64,000 nt of DNA from Blastobasis lacticolella (Eukaryota; Arthropoda; Insecta; Lepidoptera; Blastobasidae): assembly GCA_905147135.1 (NCBI GenBank), contig LR990052.1, positions 14,260,200 to 14,324,199 on the forward strand. Reading direction: 5' to 3'. Numbering within the stretch: the stretch's first letter is position 1; each line of letters starts with the position of its first letter. The position numbers and the translations under genes were made by a program. The notes under the pieces were generated by a model. That model saw only the letters and a program-made list of their open reading frames with translations, was not told the DNA's origin and ran no database searches. This document shows, piece after piece, positions 21,491-44,344 of this stretch.

Positions 21491-21612
21491 CAGTGCCACA
21501 AACTTATCTGACCCAGTGACGGTGTCGCTGTTGTTCACAACGGTATGACACTTCAAAATAGCGACACCTAGTTCCAGTTTTGGCCGCCGGGTCAGATAAG
21601 TTTGTGGCACTA
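21491..21612. mobile_element. 122-bp MITE in the ABCF3 3' region
   Basis: A perfect 23-bp inverted repeat (starting agtgccacaaacttatctga at 21492; right arm 21589-21611) is flanked by TA on both sides. It starts 64 bases after the ABCF3 stop codon, so it probably lies in the 3' UTR. A decayed relative is at about 59625-59763. Confidence 0.85.
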
Positions 21613-24400
21613 TACGGTCCGGTACGGAGGGACTCTCTGGTCGTAGACAATATATTTATGTTCTGTTTTAATTATGGAGGGCGTCTCTATCTGATTGATT
21701 TCGTAGGGGATAGATGACAGATGTCTATATTTTGATATTGAGACCGAATAATCTCCTTCCGCAATACCTGTATGCATTTAATTACATAATTGAATTTTTT
21801 TACTGGATCTACGTATAATAATATGTGAAGAAGCATTAACTCGAGTTAGTTATATTGGCTATCGTCTATTGTAGCATTAATAGGCGCGGCCAACTAAAAT
21901 TTAAATTGACCAATCGTCTACAAGCAGACTAACGCCCAGTTTCTGAAACTCTTTGTCAATGTTAATCATCGATTAAAACTCTATCCGTCTCTGTCTACCT
22001 TACCACAGATAAGGATGGTGAATTTTAATTGATAATTAACAATAGATTATCGTACGAGAGACTGACTGTTAGTCTTATAGATTTTGCATCCAATCGGGTA
22101 TGGCAAATTTTTCAGTCGAGAGGGCTAAATTATAACCAAATCCAAAACGTAAGTGGAAACTTGTCTTAAATACTTTTTGACATTATTATTATTCGTAGTA
22201 AAGGATCCATATTTCATACCATAGTGAAGAATATTAAACTTAAGCGTGGTGGACTAGAAGACTGATCAGCAGTACACTGGTATTTCTTATGAATATTGAA
22301 TAGTAGGCAATCGGAACTAATGGTGCCACAAGTGACGGAAATCTGTTGAATAAATAAATAAATAAAAATGTATTTATTTCTCAAATCTTTACAATGTATG
22401 AGGTGAGTAATCTCCAGTAAGTAATAAATATGCTTGTGTTAGGGTGGCTCGCTCTTTCCCTTAGTTATATCTTAATTTATTTCTGTGATTCTACAAGTAG
22501 GTAGTTTACAATTTAAAAGAATTATGTAGTTATTTCGTAACATGAAAACATATACTGTACTACAATTTTGATTGGTTAATTACTTGTCAAACTGACAAGC
22601 ATGTCCAGTTTTGAAGTGACTCGCACCAATCAACAGAGTTTGAGTACCAACGCTTGTGGCGCCATTAGCTTATAGTGGGCCTACCCATTGTATTGTAGAG
22701 AAACTCGTTGTAGTGAATTATAATAATTACACTATTCGAGAATCACATGAGTGCAAATAAGGCAAATTTCACGCACAATGACTCGATATAATTAAAGCCA
22801 CAGACAACGCGAAAACTGAAGAGGTTTCCCACTCTCAATGGCAATAGCGTATTTAAATTGCCTGTGCTGCTGTGCCGAGTCTACCTTCAATGCTGCGGTT
22901 ACTGTTTTGATATCTCACATTTCTGTATATACTATATATTTACTGCATTTAAAATACACTATAGTACAGTGCTAGTTAATGCAACAATACGTATCGAGTT
23001 GGCATGATCAGCTGACGGGCTTTCAAGTAACTCTAGCTAGCTCTTCCAATTTTGTATGGAGTAAGCGAGACATATGTTATATCTCGCACGACAAAGCCCC
23101 TTATGCTACGCAGGCTTGTTACGATTAAGTATACGTGGAGACTTATCATTAGCATATGATTTTACATCGGTTACACTCTACATGTTTATTACGGTGTAAG
23201 TCACCCAAACAGTAAATAAATGAATAAGGCTGAGTCTACACTTTTATAAAATTTTATATTATACTAGCAGCCGCCCCGGCTTCGCACGGGTACCACTACG
23301 GGTACACGGGTATATAGCCTATGTCACCCGGGGATAGTGTAGCTTCCCAACGGTGAAAGAATTTTTGAAATCGGTCCAGTAGTTTCGAAGCCTATTCAAT
23401 ACAAACAAACAAACAAACAAACAAAAAATCAAACCATTCCTCTTTATAATATTAGTATATATGTCTACTACTTTCCACGTACCGAAGCCATACCTAACCC
23501 AACCAACGATGACAGGCCGTGATTGTAAGGAAGGTGTGACTTTGACATGGCGAACACTTTGTCGATGTACGTGATACTCGTACATATTGAACGACGATAT
23601 ACTGAACTGAACTGACACAAAGTTATATTACTAGCCAATTTAGTAGCAAATTAGCATTAAAGTAGCAACGTATCCAATTGGGTACGCGTTATCTAAAGGG
23701 ATTCCTCTAGAGAATTTGACATTGGGTAGTGAATTATTGTCGTTTGATACATTTTATCGTATCGTTTGACAAGTGAATCTACAGGCTAAAATAACACCAT
23801 AAGTCAATTTACTATTAATAACGCTTTATTGAACATTCTAATGAAAGGTCAGGATAGCATTTACTCCCAGTCACAAGGTACGCGTAAGTGCAAACCTGTT
23901 ATTTGTCCGGTTGTAACTGAAAGAGGTTCTTCTCATCTTCATGTGATCGTGCCAGAATTCGAGACGTATTGTTGCCCAACAAAATGGCTCAATGTCATTT
24001 AGGAAAATTGAGTTTCATTTGCGTGTTCGATTTATAGCTGGATGAGTAAACGTGAATGTGATGTAAAATGTATTTGTTATAAGTATATTTTATGTACCTA
24101 TCTGTATAACTTATGTTACCTATAATTACATGTAAGTGTTTGCAGAATGTGAAAACTTTTAATTATTGCTTTAATTTCCAGCGGAGATTATATTGTTCTG
24201 TACTTGCGGTATTATAGCTAATGTTGGATGAAGCCGAAAACAACTTTATTTCGCTGGCAGTACCGGTTATTGGATCGAAATGCAGGTGCTGTTAGCGAAA
24301 GCGTTGAGACGTTGACCATTTTGTTTCTAGACTCCATATAATAGCTAATCTGTGTAAAAAGTATCTATAAATTATATTGTTGTAATATAACACGTAGTGT
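21613..24400. other. Intergenic space between convergent ABCF3 and CDR2-like genes
   Basis: No coding frame is recognised. ATTAAA and AATAAA-type hexamers occur at about 21972, 22235 and in the repeated aataaataaataaataaa near 22350; any of them could end the ABCF3 transcript. A Helitron-like element lies at 23264-23461. The remainder is AT-rich with no clear family. Confidence 0.5.
23264..23461 (-). mobile_element. Short Helitron-like element
   Basis: On the minus strand it starts with tactaatattataaagagga, contains a (gttt)n run, then the ttgaaatcggtccagtagtt-type internal block in inverse, and ends in ccggggcggctgCTAG followed by T. It is a compact 198-bp relative of the intron 9 copy. 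Confidence 0.7.
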
Positions 24401-24471
24401 TTCATTATTTATTCTTCTATGTATAGGTATGAGGTTTAAAATGAAATAATGGTTATAAAATTAATGCAATT

Positions 24472-24477
24472 TTTATT
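24472..24477 (-). terminator. Possible polyadenylation signal of the CDR2-like gene
   Basis: AATAAA read on the minus strand, about 570 bases beyond the stop codon; a second AATAAA lies at 24408-24413. No closer canonical hexamer was noticed. Use of either is unproven. Confidence 0.35.
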
Positions 24478-25045
24478 TTTTCCTTCAACCTTCCTCTTTC
24501 ATTAAATAGTTTCAACGTACAATTCCATAAAGAACCGTGAGTACTCTCAAATATCCATGGCAATTAAAAAATTATTATTAACTTAATAAAATTAATATTT
24601 ACAAATTAAAAATTAAAACAATACAAAATAATACATAATATACAATTAAAATAGTGACTAAAAGTAACGGAATAGAGTTGAAAGATAAAACTCATTCAGT
24701 TGAAAATTCCAAATTGAATTCAAATACAGTAGTCAATCCACTTGAAACGTACTTCGATTTATAAATGCAATTTCATGTTGTCAGCTATCAGGGTATAAGA
24801 CACGTCGGAGGGAGATTTAAGGTTTAGGGCGTATAAAATAGTTGTGATAATCTACTCAAAATATACATAAATATTAAAATAATGCATGTTGTGGTATAAA
24901 GGCAATATTATACCGGGTCGTATTATGGCAATATGATCATGAATAATAGTTACGTAAGTAAAAAATAAAAAGTAACGCTAGCAGATCACAAACATTCCTA
25001 AACTAGGTTATGTCCAGTTGGCAATGACGAATGGCGGGCGGTCAC

Positions 25046-38032
<12,987 letters not shown>

Positions 38033-38220
38033 TTTCCTGCGGGCGGCGGCCACCGCGAGAACCTCACTCGCCGCAGCGGATACGGCGTCGACGTCGCTTT
38101 AACTATTGTTTGCACTCATTTCGGTCTAGGCGCACCGACGCGTCCGGTGCGGCGGCGCGGAGCGGACTGAGTCGCCGCCGGCGCCCGCGCCGCAATCACC
38201 CGTCGCCCGCCCAATCTCAT

Positions 38221-39885
38221 TTCAATCTCATTTCTTTCGATCGCTCACCGATAGCGCAATGGAAATTAACAAACGTTATCTTGCAGATGCAACACATAAT
38301 TGAACAAAAAACTCATGGAGAAAGTGTTTTGTCCGGTGATGTGCCAGGGGCAATCAATCAACCCGTTTGCTATGGAAATGCGCCGCGCAAGTGGCCCGGT
38401 TCGCGAAAGCTCCGCGGCCACATACGAGAGCATCCGCCGTACTTTCTCACGATTTACTCTCAGTATCACAATAAATCATCCACGTAGATCCATCTGCTGA
38501 GTACAAATGAGTTGTAAGCTGCACGATTGTTTACATAACACGCCTTTTTGCACGTATAACAATGCGAATTACCGTAAATTATTACTTCATTTTATTGAGT
38601 TAGTACCCACCATTTCGCATTCTCTAAACTTGTTCGCAGTGCAGTGTACGACGGCTTTTTCATTTCAACGCGATAAAATTACGACAAAAGCTAAGATTGT
38701 CTGTCAATGCATACTTCGATAATTAACACAATGTTACGAATGTATTTTTTTGCACAATTATGACTTAACTGTCGCGTGTGGAGGCATGATAATGGCTGGT
38801 GTGAAGGAAATAATGACTCTGCGGTTGGGATTGTTGGATGGATCGGTCCGCTGCTGTTTCCAATGCGCCCAGTCAAGCGTGACTGAGATTCACCACACCA
38901 GTAGTGCACGGTTATGTATACCATTGTAGAGTTAGGTAACCAGTTGCAGTTTATTTATAGAATAAATAAATGTTTAATTTGTTGATTTTGGATCGCGCTA
39001 ACTTGGGTTTTAGATCGTTTTGAATGTCTCGCGTTGATGTCTTTTATATGGTGGATATTTCTGTATCTCGTTGATGTCTTTTCTATGTCAGTAGTATTGA
39101 ATGTCGCTAGGTACTAGCCATTGCCATAAATATCCTTTATTAACTCAATACCCTGATGAATGACCATACATAACCTTATAGGTACCTAAAATGCAGGTAT
39201 CCCGCGTGACTACAAATTCATTATACCAAGGGCTACCGTATGCATGTGCTCGTTAATCGTAAAAACAAATAATTTTTACTATGGCACCATATCTTAAATC
39301 GAAAAAAAATAATCAGCTGCTTTCGTATATTTTGGCAGATTTACTTTTTAATTTTGTATGAAACTGTTGATTTTATTGTCGCGATTTACAGTTGCAATAG
39401 TAAAACATGTTTATTATCTCGAGCATATGCATACGGAGCCTCTTGGTATTATAATTTTGAAGTCACCGTGTATAGTTAACTTAGCAGTTACGCTCAACTT
39501 AGTATTTATGCAAATCTCTTTACTCAAAAGGAGACCAACTAATTTGTTGATAATCGCTAATCACTTACCTATAAAAATAAACAAAGACAAGAGAGATAAT
39601 TTTAAAATAAGTTTAAAGATTTACGACTGAGCTTATCGCGTGAATGGAAATATCGCGATGTGAAATATGAACAGGATATTTCAACTAATCTTGAACCGGA
39701 TTGATACATGGATAGGGATATTTATTACTTATTATATTACCTGCGTATAATGTATTAGTATTATAATAATATACCTAGGTACTACCTAGGCGACACTACT
39801 CATCATCATAATGGCGTTAAATCCCGGTTGCGCTCCCGCACCGCACGCGACTAAGGGCCAGGGCAATACCACTAATAGGTACGTA
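38221..39885. other. Upstream intergenic DNA, no gene seen
   Basis: AT-rich sequence beyond the CDR2-like promoter. No frame on either strand resembles a known family, and no repeat family from this window was recognised before 39886. Confidence 0.4.
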
Positions 39886-40136
39886 GAGCTCGTCTAGTCT
39901 AACATGACGCGCCCCACTACTTAGTTCGTTGATTTTGATGTGTGAGTGCAAATATTGATAACGACACTTCATCTGTGTGGGAGCCAATGAACGACGCGTG
40001 TTCCTACGTTTGAATCTCACCGGCAACAGAATGACCAATTACAACGGCATTTGTATATGTATTGCGTCCATATTTTAAACTTGCTTGTGTGCGGTAATGC
40101 GATAGTGGGGCGCGTCATTTTAGATTAGACGAGCTC
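39886..40136 (-). mobile_element. 251-bp MITE (copy 2)
   Basis: Same length, TIRs and TA flanks (39884-39885, 40137-40138) as the copy at 14971-15221 but inverted relative to it. The two differ at only a small number of positions by eye. Confidence 0.88.
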
Positions 40137-40257
40137 TAAAGTCCTATTTAACATTAATGGTACTCCAGCGATGCTACGGGCAACGCCTCCCCACAACATC
40201 AGGAGATGCGATGCAAGGAGGATGAGGACCGGATGTTCAATGGGCGTAAGAGGTAGA

Positions 40258-40326
40258 AGGTCTTGGCATCAATGTCCCGGTTGTGCTCTTGCGAGCGAAT
40301 GTCCGGGGTCCGCCTTGACCATAATA
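40258..40326 (-). mobile_element. SINE 3'-end fragment
   Basis: ggcatcaatgtcccggttgt, then ctccgggg/gtccgccttgaccat blocks match the 3' end of the tRNA-derived SINE on the minus strand. Short fragment. Confidence 0.6.
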
Positions 40327-40433
40327 ATAATAAATATGCTTGGACAATTTACACAGCGCCATATGGGCCCAGAGTAAGCAAAGCTTGTGTTATGAGTGAG
40401 TATAATGTTTTAAACTATCGCGGTTATTATTAC

Positions 40434-40593
40434 ACATTTTAAGGGTATGTTCCGGGTTTCCTACCGCGTACCTTTGTTAACGAGTAGCCCGATATTTCGA
40501 CACACTTGCATGCATCATGGTCACGGGTCGTCCCGTGGGCTACTCGTCAACAAAGGTACGCGGTAGGAAACCCGGAACATACCCTTAAAATGT
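40434..40593. repeat. 57-bp near-perfect foldback
   Basis: Arms 40434-40490 and 40537-40593 are reverse complements with a single mismatch. The 46-nt spacer contains a second small hairpin (cacggg-tcgt-cccgtg) and the block gatatttcgacacacttgca, then tgcatcatggtcacgg. A related block (cccgacgtttcggtaccc...gtggtcacgag) is at 58390-58425. Probably a foldback MITE. Confidence 0.88.
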
Positions 40594-40734
40594 ACTTATA
40601 TACTTTTTAAACACATACCTACTTATTATTCATACAACACTCAGACCCGTAAAATAAATTGTCCATTAAATTTCTGCTCGGTCGGGAATCTAACCCAGGA
40701 CCTCTGTGTGGCAGACCGGCAAAAACCAACAGAA

Positions 40735-41320
40735 CCACTCAGGTTGGGATTTGGGAGACCATGATTCAGGACTTGCCAGATCCAGTTTTCCAGTAGGTAT
40801 TGTCAGTAGGTTTCAAAAAGCATCAATAGATGGCACTCCTACAATTTTGATAATCTTTTTATAATCTGTATGATGGTGGCAGTGATTTCATGCAGCCAAC
40901 TAATACTAAACTTAAAAACAAAATGTTTATTAATATAAACATAACTGTTAAAGGTTGAACGAAGTGTAAAAAGAAATATTTGGCACTATGTTCCATTACC
41001 ATTACAACCTTTAAAATGGTTGAAAACTATTGACAAATACAATATTATCCAATACAACGTACCTACCCATTGTTTATATCCTGTTTGCTAACAACCTATT
41101 TCAAGCGATTATCAATTACCAAAATTGTCGGGGCGCCATCTAGTGAGTGGTTAGGAATGCTTTAGATACCTATTGGAAAACTGCTCATTACAGTAGAGTG
41201 GCTGCAATGTGAGCTGCAATGTGACCTTCGTGACCCTATTAACAGAGAGGAACGTGACCGTATTGGATCATGGTTACTCAGTCAGTCGCCTATTAGTCCC
41301 TACCTAATAGAAAACCACTT
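40735..41320 (-). mobile_element. SINE interrupted by a family A TIR element
   Basis: SINE sequence on the minus strand is split: the first part ends at about 40782 (ccatgattcaggacttgcca) and the continuation starts at about 41189 (ttacagtagagtggctgcaa) and runs to about 41320. The interruption is exactly the TIR element at 40783-41189. Confidence 0.75.
40783..41189 (-). mobile_element. TIR element, family A copy 2
   Basis: About 405 bp, homologous over its full length to 5846-6849 minus the nested insertion, in the opposite orientation. The ends carry agttttccagtaggtat and its near reverse complement atacctattggaaaact. Inner repeats agatggcactcctacaattt and ggcgccatct match copy 1. No coding frame. 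Confidence 0.8.
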
Positions 41321-43454
41321 AGTAAGTAATGTAGAAGTGGAAGAGACTCAAGTCCAACAGTGGACCGATACAGGATATTGATGATTATGATGATGATTAA
41401 GAACTAGATATTAATGTGAACAACGCCGATTAACTGATTGAATTTACGATGCACGTATTAAGTACCTAATCACTGTATTTAACGATACAATAAAGAAAAG
41501 TTATAAATTCATGTTTAATACGCACTTATCGTAGTATTTTTTTAATTGGGCAAAGCTTTATTACGCATGATCAAAGTTAAATTTTTAATTACCTAAGTCA
41601 CTCCATCTACCACGCACGTAGTACATTCAATGTATGCTGCCAGCATAATGCTGGGTCTTGGGAAGGGTCCGTTCACTTCGCAGCTGACTAATGGCCTAAT
41701 GTTATTAAGATGTCTATAAACATATGTGTTCACGGTCACTGATAGTGTAGCGTGGGTTTTAGATGTTGGTATTTGCAAGCGGTATGCGCACAGAATTTGC
41801 ATTTTGATCGTTTGATATAATATAACGTTTGTATAATCATTGTGTATTATTATGCACAGTTTAACTTTATGTTATTAATAGAGAATAGAAATAAACAAAT
41901 AGGTTATCTAGTTTTTAACACAGATTACCGCTTTTATTATAATTGAGTCGTGTTCTGTCCAGAAAATTACTACCCTAATACTATACTACATTAATTAAAT
42001 CGTCATGCTTGACACTACGGACGTTTTAGGGCTTAAGAGGAAACATTATTTCACCAATAGGAAGCTACGTGCCTTATTATCGAGTGACCTAGGGAAAATA
42101 ATAGCGTCCCGGTAAAAGTTTAATGTTTACAAAGAACCGAACTGCGCACGGATAAAGGCCGCGGATCGCCTACATAAGTACATACATATCCTTATTGTTC
42201 CACTTGCCACGTTTCTGACAAATGTCTCTCGCTTTTCCACATTGACCAACTTTTTCTTACATGTTAGTTGGTTTAGGGTTCTCTTGACCTGACCTTTCTG
42301 ACCTGACGTCTCTTTCTACCCACGCTTAAGCGCGGCTTCTACCTAACCTAACTAGCTGCGATCTCCGAACAAGAAAATGGGCAGCAGCGTTATATTCTGC
42401 GATCTCCAACCAATCTCCAACAATCACATGTGGTCATTATGGCAAAACCCTCCATCGATATAGAGAAGGCTTTAGTCGAGCATTGAGATGTTAACGGCTG
42501 TTGATGATGACGACGATCTAAATTTAGGTGTAAATGTGAATCTATCAGGAAGATTGAGTCATTTTGCAGTAATTTTATTCAAATTCATAGAAGCAAGTTA
42601 TAAACAAGTTATCTAGCAAGAGACATTGTTTTTATAATTGGCTCGCATTTGAATTAGACCTTAATCTGACCTCACTGAAGCAGGAAATCTCAAGAGCAAG
42701 GCATTAGGTTATCTAATGTCAAATGTCTCTTTTATGTTCTACTTAGGAAATCCTTCCTTGTCTGTAAGGACATTTTAAGCTAAATAAAATTGCATGAACG
42801 ACAATAACAATAATAAAATAAATTCGTTTGCTATCTAAAGATGGTAACCAAGCTTTTCATAGTACCTACTTAGTGACAAACGCGGAGACAGCCCACCTGA
42901 ACTGATAATATTACTCGCTAACTTACTCTTAAGAATACGCTGCTCTGGCAGCAAAAAGCCAAATGCCAGTGCGAACCGCGGGTGCGATGCCACTAGAATG
43001 AATCTTATATGCGCTGGCTACCTTATGCTTTAAACCGAAACAAATTAATACAAGCATTATTGCTTGGTGGAAGAAAAACATAAGCTGGCGGTACCTATCC
43101 AGCCGAATTCTCAGCATTGATGGAGTTCAACCACCATAATACAACCACGTTGGGACCATCAGGGTCAATCATCGCCACAGTTTACATCTGTTACATAAAC
43201 GTTTCAAAATGTACCTATTTACTCAATGCAGTGCATATAACGTAGACCACACTGGGGTATTAATGGCTGGCCATTATGAAATGAAATTGTAACACTGCCG
43301 CTCGTGTTACCGCGTGTTGCGTCGTGACAGTATTTTTTTAAATAATTGTTACCTCATTGTGTGGTCTTGGCAAAGGGTACGGTGGCAATTCAGAAAAAAA
43401 AATCATTTTGTTGCAACGTAATTAATGCTTCTCACTATACGTCGATAAAATAAA
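41321..43454. other. Gene-poor repeat debris
   Basis: Holds a LINE tail-like end (caacagtggaccgatacagg, then GAT repeats, 41356-41398), Helitron-like internal blocks (ttcaccaataggaagctacg, 42051-42070) and an RTE-leader-like short element at 42370-42515. No gene was recognised. Confidence 0.45.
42370..42515 (+). mobile_element. Short RTE-leader-derived element
   Basis: Begins like the RTE leader (aaaatgggcagcagcgttat, gcgatctccaaccaatctcc, gtggtcattatggcaaaacc) and ends in gttgatgatgacgacgat, a LINE-type tail, with no endonuclease or RT between. It may be an internally deleted or SINE-like parasite of the RTE. Confidence 0.5.
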
Positions 43455-43633
43455 AAATAATCATCTTGGCGTTAATTAATGTCCCGGTTGAGCTCTAGCG
43501 CACGAAGGACCGGGGTCCGCCTTGACCATGATCCATGATTTGGCAGATCAGATAATTACAGTGAAGCGACTGCCATCTGACATCCGTGACCCTGCTACCA
43601 GGGGAACCTGACCAGATTGGATCATGGTTGATC
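43455..43633 (-). mobile_element. SINE, 5'-truncated
   Basis: The minus-strand copy contains the 3' end (atcatcttggcgttaattaa), the cggggtccgccttgaccatg block and gactgccatctgacatccgt; the tRNA-like head is absent. Confidence 0.75.
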
Positions 43634-43639
43634 TCACTT

Positions 43640-44340
43640 TACGTTGATGATTCCGAAAATATCTCTCTCTGCAGTCGGTCCCTCATGACTGAGGATCGTG
43701 GTCTGATAAGCACAACTTCGAGCGCACGAAATGTCTCCAACCGCTCCTATTCATCGCCAGCCTCACCGCGTCGCAGAATCTGTGGGATGGCGCAACCTTC
43801 AACTGATCGGTACATCAAGTTGGTGACCGTCCTCTTAACCTCTTGCCATTGACACTGCCCACTATGACAAGCTTTTCCAGACTGGCATTACTCCGTCTCA
43901 TGAAATGACCGAAATATGCAAGGATCCGTTGAAGGCAGATAGTTGATAACCTCGTTTTGATTTTCAACTGATCGAGAATTGACATGTTTGTGCGTTTATC
44001 GGTCCAGGGAATCCTTAGCATTCTCCTCCAACACCACATCTCGAACGCGTCAATTTTCTGCCTTTCTCGTGCTATTATGGTCCAAGTTTCAACTCCATAC
44101 AGAAATATTGGAAACACTAGAGCTCGGACTAGACGCATTTTGGTGTTTGTTTTTATGCCTCTGTTTTTCCATATTTTGGTAAGGGACGTCATAGCATCTT
44201 TTGCCATAGCAATCCTACGCTTTATTTCCTGGACACAGCTGCCATTGTTGTAGATCATGATCTATGCATGCATCCCAGGTAAATCATCTTATCGACAACT
44301 TCGACCCCTTGTATGCGCAGGGGGCTGGAGAAAATATAGA
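43640..44340 (-). pseudogene. C-terminal LINE polymerase fragment
   Basis: Minus-strand frames give NNGSCVQEIKRRIAMAKDAM, ALVFPIFLYGVETWTI, IDAFEMWCWRRMLRIPWTDK and LQRILAYFGHFMRRS, the C-terminal region of a LINE-encoded protein downstream of the RT palm. The continuation beyond 43815 (RGRSPT, then DQLKVAP) is broken by stops, and upstream near 44260 the YLG block is also shifted. No palm motifs remain. I do not assign a clade. Confidence 0.75.
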
Positions 44341-44344
44341 TTAT

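Noticed and set aside
23401..23430. CRISPR-like short direct repeats (aaac repeated)
   Set aside because: A simple tetranucleotide run inside a Helitron-like element; no spacers and a eukaryotic context.
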